NCBI GenBank assembly: GCA_949282275.1
Contig: CASDOO010000019.1
Span: 108,739 to 151,079 of the forward strand
From: an uncultured Bacillota bacterium
GTDB lineage: Bacteria > Bacillota_I > Bacilli_A > RFN20 > CAG-288
Reading direction: 5' to 3'
Length of the DNA stretch: 42,341 nucleotides
Shown here in pieces: positions 1 through 7,327 of the stretch. Each line of letters opens with the position of its first letter. Position 1 is the first letter of the stretch. The position numbers and the translations under genes are program-made. The notes below the pieces were generated by a model. It made no database searches and was not told where the DNA came from. It saw only the letters and a list, made by a program, of their open reading frames with translations.

Positions 1-289
1 TGACCCTATCGGGATAGCGCCTTGCCATCTCCAGGGAAAGGAGGCAACCCATGGAATGGCCGACGAGAAGGAGAGAATCGTGTTGCGAAAGGATATCCTG
101 AAGAGTCCTTTCCACGTCCTTGATCCACAGGGGAAAGCGGCAACGCGAAAAGTTCTTCCAATCCGAGCCATGGCCTTCGAGGGTCTTGAAAAAGACGTCC
201 ATCCCATCCGGAAGGGACGCCTTCATGAAATCGAAGACCTGGACCGACCCGGCGATGCCGTGAACGAAAAGGATGGCGGTCTTTCTCAT
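1..289 (-). CDS. alpha/beta hydrolase, 3' end beyond the window
   Basis: This leftward reading frame has 96 codons before the window edge and no stop inside, so it is the N-terminal part of a longer gene. The first strand ends in an HG oxyanion-type motif (residues 10-11) and a nucleophile elbow GHSMG lies at residues 77-81, with Ser79 as the expected nucleophile. This is the standard layout of small serine hydrolases, lysophospholipases and acyl-CoA thioesterase-like enzymes. Its ATG at 289 overlaps the TGA of the glycosyltransferase upstream (ATGA, 4 bases), so the two are co-transcribed and probably translationally coupled. No signal peptide is seen, so it is likely cytoplasmic. The substrate cannot be told. 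The acid and histidine of the triad lie outside the window. Confidence 0.8.
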   Translation of the reverse strand, partial: MRKTAILFVHGIAGSVQVFDFMKASLPDGMDVFFKTLEGHGSDWKNFSRCRFPLWIKDVERTLQDILSQHDSLLLVGHSMGCLLSLEMARRYPDRV

Positions 290-1608
290 TTGCTGTCGAT
301 ATCGACCTTCGTCTTGGAACGCTTGAGCTTCTGCCACTTGGGCTTGGTCAGGATGCCCTTGATGATGGCGATGGCATTGACGATCATGAAGGAGGGGAAG
401 AAGAGGATGGAGAGCCACAGGACCTTCTTGTTCGTGACGATCAGCCTCTTCCTTTCCGCCAGATAGGAAACAAGGGGCTGGATGAGGAAGGGGACGATAT
501 AGCAGAGGGCAACGACGATGAGGATGAAGAGAAGGAACCAACGCAGCCCGAAGGTTCCAAGGCCAAAAATGACGAGAGGTCCCTGGATACCGACCCAAAT
601 CAGGGTATAGATGTAGTAAAGCGGGAACCAGGCCACGGCAAGGAAGGCGGCCGGAATCGTCGCCAGGTTGAAGAACTGATCCAAGTAGGAGAACTTCGTC
701 CCCCAATCCATGTCCTTGCGGAAGAGATTCCTGAAGAACATCCGGAAGCAGGCGATGCCCTTGCTCCAGAAGAGCTTGTTGAGTCCGTTTCCCATGCGGG
801 AGTTGCGCTTGAAGACATCATCCAGCGTCGTCGGCTGATCCTCGTAGACGACGGCCTCGTCGATGTATTCGACCTTCTTCTCGTCCTTGAGAAGACGATT
901 GATCGTGAACTCGATGTCATCGGAAGTCGACATCGCATCCCAATTCAGGGAATATTCGGCCTTGACCATGGAGGCACAGCCGTTCATGACGCAGCCAAAG
1001 CCCAGGGCGCTTCTTCCGCGGCAGGCAAAGCGATCGTCCCTGGCATACCAAAGACCGGTCATGCAGGAGAGCATGTTGTCAGTGAGGTTCTTGGAATTCT
1101 CGAACGTCCTTCCTAGCTCGACGCCGTCATCGACGGCATCGTTGCAGGCAAGGAGATACTTGGGATCGACCTGGTTGTCGGCATCGACGAAGAGGAAGTA
1201 TTCGTACTTGCCTTCCCCGTCCTTCTTCAGCTCCGCCATGCCTAAGGACATGCAATAGCTTGCCTTCTGATGGTCGGGATGGCTATCGAAGATCTCGATG
1301 GCCCTGGCACCGTGCTCCCTTGCGATTTCCGCCGTGCGGTCCGTGCAATTGTGGCAGAAGACGATGACATGCTTCTTCTCGGAGGGATAGTCGACCTTGA
1401 GACAGGAATCGATGCAGTCGCCGATGACGTCCTCCTCGTTCCTTGCGCGGATGATGAAGGTGAAGTCATGGAATTTTTTCGCCTTGGGATACTTCCTGGG
1501 CTTGAGGAAGAAGAGAGCCATGAAAAGGAGCTGGAAGACGAAGCACGAGCCGACAAGGATGATGACGAGGATGTTCACCCACCAGACGACATTGTTGAAT
1601 ATCTCCAT
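286..1608 (-). CDS. family 2 membrane glycosyltransferase
   Basis: The 440-residue protein is a processive-type GT2 enzyme of the inner membrane. It has one N-terminal membrane helix (about residues 11-36), a GT-A fold with RARNEE near residue 55, a DAD metal/nucleotide motif at 142-144, an SDD catalytic-base motif near 230, and three or four C-terminal helices (about 315-425). This resembles the cellulose synthase, NodC and poly-GlcNAc synthase group, although the canonical QxxRW motif appears only as a weak RNSRMGNG-type variant. It probably builds an envelope polysaccharide or glycolipid. The start at 1608 follows a GAGGT ribosome binding site. Downstream, the hydrolase overlaps it by 4 bases and may edit or transfer its product. 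The sugar donor and acceptor cannot be inferred. Confidence 0.85.
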   Translation of the reverse strand: MEIFNNVVWWVNILVIILVGSCFVFQLLFMALFFLKPRKYPKAKKFHDFTFIIRARNEEDVIGDCIDSCLKVDYPSEKKHVIVFCHNCTDRTAEIAREHGARAIEIFDSHPDHQKASYCMSLGMAELKKDGEGKYEYFLFVDADNQVDPKYLLACNDAVDDGVELGRTFENSKNLTDNMLSCMTGLWYARDDRFACRGRSALGFGCVMNGCASMVKAEYSLNWDAMSTSDDIEFTINRLLKDEKKVEYIDEAVVYEDQPTTLDDVFKRNSRMGNGLNKLFWSKGIACFRMFFRNLFRKDMDWGTKFSYLDQFFNLATIPAAFLAVAWFPLYYIYTLIWVGIQGPLVIFGLGTFGLRWFLLFILIVVALCYIVPFLIQPLVSYLAERKRLIVTNKKVLWLSILFFPSFMIVNAIAIIKGILTKPKWQKLKRSKTKVDIDSK

Positions 1609-1658
1609 AAAAGAACCTCGCGTATTTGAAGATTTTTGACAAATGAACTGGCTTCATT

Positions 1659-1787
1659 TTAAGCCTTTTCCATGCGCAAGGCAAAAAGTAAAACACCAAT
1701 CCCAAAGAAAAGAAGGATTTGCAATGGCAATAGAAAAGGTTCACTCCTCAAATTGACAAAAATAGTATGAAATTTGATCCCTTTCAT
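1659..1787 (-). CDS. possible 42-residue single-pass membrane protein or permease-tail remnant
   Basis: A 42-codon frame encodes a short basic N-terminus, a hydrophobic helix (about residues 18-37) and an RMEKA C-terminus. It reads like the last helix of an ABC-2 type permease, but it has its own ATG. It lies 50 bases upstream of the glycosyltransferase on the same strand. There is no clear ribosome binding site, but TAGCAT stands 6 bases before the ATG, the same spacing as at three other likely leaderless genes in this window; no good -35 box accompanies it. It could be a small membrane protein, a fragment of a lost transporter, or chance. Function is unknown. Confidence 0.3.
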   Translation of the reverse strand: MKGIKFHTIFVNLRSEPFLLPLQILLFFGIGVLLFALRMEKA

Positions 1788-2497
1788 TGCCTTATGCTAT
1801 TCAAATCTTTATTTTCCGAGGGAGTCAGGAAAGCACAATGGATTCCCCTTGCTTAAGCCGACGCTTATGATAAAGTGAGTCGCATTTGCGAAACCCAGTC
1901 TTCTTCCGTTGCGGATTCAATTAGGAGTCAGTAAGTGGAAAACATTCCCGATGGTGTACAGGCATCCCACCATCCCGGCAAAGTCAACTTCTTCTATAAG
2001 CTTTTTTGCATATGAAATTTAGTATTTCCTTAATAATATGAAAAAAGTACACACCCACATTCAGAGTAATCGACAGTTGTTTCTGTAATCACCGATAGTC
2101 TTTACTTATAGCTTTGGAGAACATAACAAAAAACGATGTCGGAGATAATGTCGAAGTAAATGTCGGAGATAATGTCGAAGAAAAACATCCTCAAAAGGGA
2201 AATCATCGATTTGATAAAGAACGACCGAAAATATATTTCAAGAGAAAATGGCCTCCGCAATAGACACGAGGCAGGTCGTCAAAACTAACGAAAAAACAAC
2301 CAAAATGAAAGAAACGTTTCATGCCGAAAAAAGCAACTGTTGCGAATTGACAAATTAAGCAATTTTATTAATGATTAAGGATTGTATATTTTGCTTTTCT
2401 TGTGAATGTAAACTAATCTTTTCTATTTTTTAGATGATTGACATACATATTCAATATATAAATCATAGAAAAACCATGTCACCTATCCTCTATGGTG
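1788..2497. other. intergenic A/T-rich stretch with decayed sequence
   Basis: About 700 bases without an intact gene between the leftward glycosyltransferase unit and the 3' end of cca. Base composition is clearly more A/T-rich than the neighbouring genes. It holds a short tandem repeat inside a probable gene remnant (listed separately) and promoter-like TTGACA boxes near 2346 and 2438 that face no gene. No RNA gene or mobile element end was recognised. Confidence 0.6.
2102..2288 (+). pseudogene. remnant of an AlbA/ATP-binding transcriptional regulator C-terminus
   Basis: One frame reads a GDNVE..NVGDNVEE linker, with a 24-base tandem unit (2136-2159 and 2160-2183, 21 bases identical). The neighbouring frame then reads NILKREIIDLIKNDRK. 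In the family of AlbA_2 / HATPase_c_4 putative transcriptional regulators (often mislabelled RecG-like), a repeated (x)ENVxENV linker is followed by such a helix and a winged-helix domain. Here the two parts are in different frames, the helix-turn-helix that should follow is degenerate, and the frame stops at 2288. No N-terminal ATPase part is visible upstream. This is recognition by pattern, not by a search. Confidence 0.35.
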
Positions 2498-3832
2498 TCA
2501 GCGGAAAGAATCCAACTCCGAAAGAAGGATATCCTTTTTGTTTTCTTCAGGATGGTCAAGCACGTATTTGAACATGGCATCCAGTATTTTCCCGATTTCC
2601 CTTCCCGATGGTATTCCCATGGCAATCAGATCATCGCCATTCACGGCAAGATCCTTGAGGGAGAAGCATTTGTCCTTCTTTTGTATTTCCTCAAAGACCT
2701 GTCGGACCTTTTCAATCCTTTCCAAATGATCCTTTCTTGCCAGCTCGCTCTGTGCCGAGGAATCCGCCTTCTGGATTTCCAGAAGGAGAGGAAAGTTTTC
2801 GACGCCGATCTTCGCAATCTCCCTTCGGACGGACTTTTCCGTTGGCGGGAAGACATCGCCATGGCGAAGGATGAGCAGGGCCGCCTTGGAGACGAACTTC
2901 TTGGGAAGACGGAGACGCTGAAGGACCTTCTGGGCAATCCTTGCGCTTTTCTCCTCGTGACGATAGAAGTGGGCAATCCCCTTTTCGTCGAAGCTCTTCA
3001 CCACAGGCTTTCCGCTGTCGTGGAGAAGGAGGGACCATCGCAAAAGCGGATCCATTGGGGCATTCTTGACCGCCAGCAGGCTATGCCTTCCGACATCCAG
3101 GAAGTGATAGGGGTTCTCCTGCTTGGTTTCAAGCATCGTATCCAGTTCCGGAAGGATATAGGTGGTCAATCCCAGATCATGGCAAAGGATGAGGATTTCC
3201 GGATCGGGAGAAAGCAGCATCTTCTCGAGCTCGTCCCTTATTCTCTCGGCGGAGACGTTGGCAAGACGGAAGGCTTCCTTGCCGCAAGCCGCCCTCGTTT
3301 CCTCGTCCAGCGCAAAGCCAAGCTGGGCGCAGAAACGGACGGCACGGAGGATGCGAAGGGCGTCTTCCTCAAATCGCCTTTCCGGATTGCCGACGGCCCG
3401 GATTCTCTTCTCCCGGAGGTCCCTAAGGCCATCAAAATAGTCGACAAGCCCCGTCTTGGGATTGTAGGCAAAGGCATTCACCGTGAAATCCCGCCTCTTC
3501 AGGTCTTCCTCAAGGGAAGATGTGAAAGTGACGCCGTCCGGATGCCTGTTGTCACGGTACGTGCCATCGATGCGGTAGGTCGTGACTTCGAATGGCTTGT
3601 CATTCACGAGGACGGTGACGGTCCCATGCTTGATGCCCGTATCGAATGTCCGCCAGAAGAGTTCCTTGACCTGTCCAGGAAGGGCCGAAGTGGTGATGTC
3701 AAAGTCGTTTGCCTTCCGTCCCAAAAGGGCGTCGCGGACGCAGCCCCCGACAAGATAGGCCTCATACCCGGCATGCTCAAGGGTCTCAAGGATAAAGCGT
3801 GCTTCCCTTGGGATATCCATTTCAAAATCCAT
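2498..3832 (-). CDS. cca: CCA-adding tRNA nucleotidyltransferase
   Basis: This 444-residue cytoplasmic enzyme adds or repairs the CCA 3' end of tRNAs using CTP and ATP. The class II nucleotidyltransferase head is clear: LVGGCVRD (residues 27-34) and the metal-binding pair Asp43/Asp45 in NDFDITTSA. The tRNA-binding neck with RAVRF follows near 160, and an HD-type domain with LLHDSGKP lies near 270. Domain order and length fit the bacterial CCA/poly(A) polymerase family with an HD domain. The gene stands alone, divergent from the pyr operon. Its start at 3832 has no usable ribosome binding site, and a TAGAAT box ends 6 bases upstream, so a leaderless mRNA is likely. Met5 is a possible alternative start but also lacks a good binding site. 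Specificity for CCA rather than A-only addition is inferred from there being no reason to suspect otherwise. Confidence 0.92.
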   Translation of the reverse strand: MDFEMDIPREARFILETLEHAGYEAYLVGGCVRDALLGRKANDFDITTSALPGQVKELFWRTFDTGIKHGTVTVLVNDKPFEVTTYRIDGTYRDNRHPDGVTFTSSLEEDLKRRDFTVNAFAYNPKTGLVDYFDGLRDLREKRIRAVGNPERRFEEDALRILRAVRFCAQLGFALDEETRAACGKEAFRLANVSAERIRDELEKMLLSPDPEILILCHDLGLTTYILPELDTMLETKQENPYHFLDVGRHSLLAVKNAPMDPLLRWSLLLHDSGKPVVKSFDEKGIAHFYRHEEKSARIAQKVLQRLRLPKKFVSKAALLILRHGDVFPPTEKSVRREIAKIGVENFPLLLEIQKADSSAQSELARKDHLERIEKVRQVFEEIQKKDKCFSLKDLAVNGDDLIAMGIPSGREIGKILDAMFKYVLDHPEENKKDILLSELDSFR

Positions 3833-3838
3833 ATTCCT

Positions 3839-3867
3839 ATTCTATCCTAATAAGGAGAAGGACTCCA
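3839..3867 (-). promoter_or_regulatory. candidate leaderless promoter of cca
   Basis: TAGAAT (3844-3839, leftward) lies 17 bases from a weak TGGAGT -35 (3867-3862) and only 6 bases before the cca ATG. A transcript starting at the normal distance would begin at or next to the start codon. Confidence 0.45.
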
Positions 3868-3973
3868 TCGAAAAGCGAATTGAGAGGAGAGCGCATATAA
3901 ACCCCGAAAAAGCAATCCGGAAGGGCATCATAGAACCCGGAAGACAACGATCGAAATACGCGCAAAATGCCTC

Positions 3974-4002
3974 TTCCACGACCGATTCATTTGTGGTATA
4001 TT
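3974..4002 (+). promoter_or_regulatory. candidate promoter of the pyr operon
   Basis: An extended -10 (TG-G-TATATT, -10 at 3997-4002) lies 17 bases after TTCCAC (3974-3979). Transcription would start near 4009, leaving about 20 bases of leader that hold the AAGGAGGG site at 4016-4023. There is no room for a PyrR-type attenuator in that leader. Confidence 0.45.
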
Positions 4003-4029
4003 TCTTCGGAATGCCAAGGAGGGCCCGAC

Positions 4030-4947
4030 ATGAACGTCAACAGCATCCTGACGATGACCGGACTCGGTAAGGAGGGAATCGAGAGCCTCCTCCAAGACGC
4101 TTTTCTCTTCCAGAATCGTTACATGGATTGGCAAATCGGCTCCCAAAGAGCCCCAGTAGCCAATCTTTTTTTTGAGAATTCGACAAGGACCCACTATTCC
4201 TTCGCCTTCGCGGAGATGTCCCTGGGGCTTCAGAGGGCGGACATCGATGCCCAGCGCTCCAGCGTCACCAAGGGCGAATCCCTCTACGACACCTGCAAGA
4301 CGTTGGAATTCATCGGCTATTCCCTTCTGGTCATCCGCTCTTCCGAGGATGCCTATTACCAAAAGCTCGAAAACCTCTCCATACCCGTCATCAACGCCGG
4401 GGACGGAAAGGGCGACCATCCCACGCAATGCCTTCTTGACCTCTACACCATGCTGGAGCACTTCCATCATCTCGACGGACTCAAGGTCTGCATCGTCGGC
4501 GACATCGAGCACTCCCGGGTCGCCAAGAGCAACTTCGATGCCCTCCGCCTTTTCAGGGCCGAGGTCTTCTTCTCCGGGCCGGAGGAGTTCCGTCGCAAAG
4601 GCTTCCCCTTCGTCGACTTCGACAAGGCCATCGAGGAAAGCGATGTCATCATGCTTCTGCGCATCCAGAGGGAAAGGCTTTCCCTTCCGATGACGATGAC
4701 CGATGCGGAATACCATGCCCGCTTCGGCCTGACCAAGGAACGCTATGCCCGCATGAAGGAAAACAGCATCATCATGCATCCGGCGCCCGTCAATCGCGGC
4801 ATCGAGATCGACTCCGACCTGGTCGAGAGTCCTCGTTCGGTCATCTTCCGCCAGATGCATAACGGCGTCTTCGTCCGCAAGGCCTGCATCAAGAAGGCCC
4901 TTGGCTTTTCCGCCTTCCCTGCCGAGACCCTTCCCTGGAGGTTCTGA
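4030..4947 (+). CDS. pyrB: aspartate carbamoyltransferase catalytic chain
   Basis: PyrB joins carbamoyl phosphate and aspartate to N-carbamoylaspartate, the committed step of pyrimidine synthesis, in the cytoplasm. The 305-residue length is normal. The carbamoyl-phosphate loop reads FFENSTRT near residue 45, the HPTQ-type motif (DHPTQCLLD) is near 135, and the C-terminal aspartate-binding HPAPVNRG is near 255. The ATG at 4030 is chosen over an in-frame upstream ATG at 3967 because it follows AAGGAGGG at 4016-4023 and starts at the family's usual N-terminus. No pyrI regulatory chain is in the operon. The stop shares a base with the pyrC start (TGATG), so the genes are coupled. Confidence 0.96.
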   Translation: MNVNSILTMTGLGKEGIESLLQDAFLFQNRYMDWQIGSQRAPVANLFFENSTRTHYSFAFAEMSLGLQRADIDAQRSSVTKGESLYDTCKTLEFIGYSLLVIRSSEDAYYQKLENLSIPVINAGDGKGDHPTQCLLDLYTMLEHFHHLDGLKVCIVGDIEHSRVAKSNFDALRLFRAEVFFSGPEEFRRKGFPFVDFDKAIEESDVIMLLRIQRERLSLPMTMTDAEYHARFGLTKERYARMKENSIIMHPAPVNRGIEIDSDLVESPRSVIFRQMHNGVFVRKACIKKALGFSAFPAETLPWRF

Positions 4948-6239
4948 TGAAAAGAATATTGGAAAACGTGCTTCTTCTCGATGGACAGAATGTCCGCACG
5001 AGGGAAGTGCTTTTTGTCGAGGAGGGCATCCTTGCCGTCGAGGACAGGATCGAGGACAAGGACGCCGAAAGGATCGATGGAAAAGGCCATCTGCTCCTTC
5101 CCTCCCTTGTCGATGTCCATGTCCATCTTCGCGAACCCGGCTTCACGGACAAGGAGACGATAAGGACCGGCACCCTTGCCGCCGCCCATGGCGGATTCCT
5201 TCACGTCTTCCCCATGCCAAACCTAAGACCCTGTCCCGACGACCCAACGGATGGAAAGGCCTATCTGGATTGCCTAAGGAAGGATGCAATCGTCTCCTGC
5301 CATCCCTACGCCGCCATGACGAAGGATCAGCTCGGAAAGGAAATCGTCGACATGGAGACACTCTACGAAATGGGCTTCCTCCAGTTCTCCGACGATGGCG
5401 GGGAAAGCACAGAGGACGAGGAAATCCTCAAGAAGGTCCTCGCTTTCTCCAAGCGGACGGGCTGTCGAATCAGCTTCCATTGCGAGGACAAGAGACTGGA
5501 AGGAAAGAAAAGGATCATGTTCTCCGGAAGAAGAGCGAAAGAGCTTGGCATCGAAGGCGGCATGACCGACGAAGCCGAAGCGACACAGGCCCGCTTCTAC
5601 ATCCAGATGGCAAAGAAGTACGGAGGCCATATCCACATCTGCCACGTCTCGGCGGCACAGACCATCGACGCCATAAGGGAAGGGCAGGAAAACGGTGTCG
5701 ACGTCACGGGCGAAGCGACTTGTCATCATCTTACCTTGACGGACGAAGACGTTTCCTCGGCAAACTTCAAGATGTCGCCTCCTCTCAAACCGATGGAAGA
5801 TGTCCTAGCCCTTCGCAAGGCGCTAAGGGATAACGTCCTCTCTCTCATCGCAAGCGACCATGCGCCACACACCAAGGAAGAAAAGGACAAGGGAATGGAA
5901 CTGGCCCCCTTCGGAATCGTCTCCCTGGAAACCTCCCTTCCCGTTCTCTATACCAAGCTCGTCCTGGAGGAAAGGCTCTTCCATCTATCCGACCTCATCA
6001 ATCGGATGAGCCTCTTCCCGGCCCAGCGGTTCCTTCTTGAGAAGGTCGGCAAGATTGCGCCGGGATACAAAAGCGACTTCTTCCTCTTCGATCCCGATTC
6101 CAGATACCGCATCGACAGCAGTACCTTCCTATCCAAGGGAAGGAATACGCCCTATGAGGGATGGGAGGTCTCGGGCGAAGTCGTCCAGTCCTTCCACGAC
6201 GGGAAGATCGTCTACGACAAAAAAGGAGGTTCAAAATGA
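4947..6239 (+). CDS. pyrC: dihydroorotase
   Basis: This 430-residue type I dihydroorotase cyclises N-carbamoylaspartate to dihydroorotate. The zinc-binding DVHVHLREPG motif lies near residues 54-63, a second ligand region HVSAAQT follows near 235, and the C-terminal SDHAPHTKEEK lies near 305. The length and the HVHLREPG form mark the long class I enzymes of Gram-positive bacteria rather than the short class II E. coli type. It starts on the last base of pyrB's stop and overlaps carA by 4 bases. Confidence 0.95.
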   Translation: MKRILENVLLLDGQNVRTREVLFVEEGILAVEDRIEDKDAERIDGKGHLLLPSLVDVHVHLREPGFTDKETIRTGTLAAAHGGFLHVFPMPNLRPCPDDPTDGKAYLDCLRKDAIVSCHPYAAMTKDQLGKEIVDMETLYEMGFLQFSDDGGESTEDEEILKKVLAFSKRTGCRISFHCEDKRLEGKKRIMFSGRRAKELGIEGGMTDEAEATQARFYIQMAKKYGGHIHICHVSAAQTIDAIREGQENGVDVTGEATCHHLTLTDEDVSSANFKMSPPLKPMEDVLALRKALRDNVLSLIASDHAPHTKEEKDKGMELAPFGIVSLETSLPVLYTKLVLEERLFHLSDLINRMSLFPAQRFLLEKVGKIAPGYKSDFFLFDPDSRYRIDSSTFLSKGRNTPYEGWEVSGEVVQSFHDGKIVYDKKGGSK

Positions 6240-7327
6240 GAAAGCAGCTTGTACTGGAGGATGGCTTCCACCTCTTCGGAGAAGCCTTTGGCTCCCTTGA
6301 GGACAGTGAGGTCTTCGAAATCGTCTTCAACACGTCGATGACCGGCTATCAGGAAATCCTCTCCGACCCCAGCTATTTCGGCCAGGGCGTCCTCTTCACC
6401 AACCCGCTCATCGGAAACTACGGCATCAACCGCGATGACTTCGAGGCACTGCGGCCTTCCCTTTCCGCCGTCTTCGTCTCCACCCTCTGCGAAAGGCCAA
6501 GCAACTTCCGTTCCAAGCTTTCCTTCGAGGAATTCCTACTTGGGGCGAAGATTCCCGCACTCCAGGGAATCGATACCAGGGCCGTGGTAAGGCACATCCG
6601 CAGCCAAGGCGTCCTGAGGGGAAAGATCGTCTCCGCCGACGCGGATGTCGCAGCGGTCCAGAAGGAGCTTTGCGAAACGCCGCTCCGCCACGACCATACG
6701 CTCCAGGTCATGACGAAGAAGGCCTACGAGATTCCCGCCAGCGGAAAAAGGATCGTCCTGATGGACTTCGGCGCCAAGCTCAACATCCTCCATGCCCTCG
6801 TCGACCATGGTTGCTCGGTCATCGTCGTCCCCGGAAACAGCTCCCTTGAGGAAATCCTTTCCTATGCTCCCGATGGCATCCTCGTCTCCAATGGTCCTGG
6901 CGATCCCGCGGACAACAAGGAAGCCATCCAGACGCTTGCCCGACTCATCGAAAAGGACATCCCGATCTTCGGCATCTGCCTTGGCCATCAGCTCATCTCC
7001 CTTGCCAAGGGCGGAAGGACATACAAGATGAAGTTCGGCCATCGTGGTGCCAACCAGCCCGTCGTCGACCTGAAGACGGGAAAGGTCCTCATTACCAGTC
7101 AGAACCATGGCTATGCCGTCGACGAAAAGTCCCTTGAGGGAACCGGCCTTGTCCCGACATACGTCAACCTCAACGACAAGACGATCGAAGGCGTCAGGGA
7201 CGTGTCCCACCCGGTCTCTTCCGTCCAGTTCCATCCTGAGGCGGCGGCTGGTCCCCACGATGCCTATTGCCTCATCCGCGACTTCCTGAAGACAATCGAT
7301 GAAAAGGAGGATTTCATCCATGCCTAA
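6236..7327 (+). CDS. carA: carbamoyl phosphate synthase small subunit
   Basis: CarA is the glutamine amidotransferase subunit. It releases ammonia from glutamine and channels it to CarB. The protein has 363 residues: an N-terminal small-subunit domain, then a class I glutaminase domain with NGPGDP (near 220), the nucleophile Cys in GICLGHQ (near 246), and the catalytic His/Glu in FHPEA near the C-terminus. The ATG at 6236 follows AAAGGAGGT at 6222-6230 and overlaps the pyrC stop as ATGA. An upstream in-frame start would only extend into pyrC. The 3' end overlaps carB by 8 bases. Its place in the pyr cluster argues that this copy serves pyrimidines, but no separate arginine copy can be seen or excluded here. 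Confidence 0.96.
   Translation: MRKQLVLEDGFHLFGEAFGSLEDSEVFEIVFNTSMTGYQEILSDPSYFGQGVLFTNPLIGNYGINRDDFEALRPSLSAVFVSTLCERPSNFRSKLSFEEFLLGAKIPALQGIDTRAVVRHIRSQGVLRGKIVSADADVAAVQKELCETPLRHDHTLQVMTKKAYEIPASGKRIVLMDFGAKLNILHALVDHGCSVIVVPGNSSLEEILSYAPDGILVSNGPGDPADNKEAIQTLARLIEKDIPIFGICLGHQLISLAKGGRTYKMKFGHRGANQPVVDLKTGKVLITSQNHGYAVDEKSLEGTGLVPTYVNLNDKTIEGVRDVSHPVSSVQFHPEAAAGPHDAYCLIRDFLKTIDEKEDFIHA

Noticed and set aside
3845..4029. A PyrR-type attenuator or riboswitch before pyrB
   Set aside because: No terminator/antiterminator pair or conserved anti-antiterminator loop is visible, and the predicted leader is too short.
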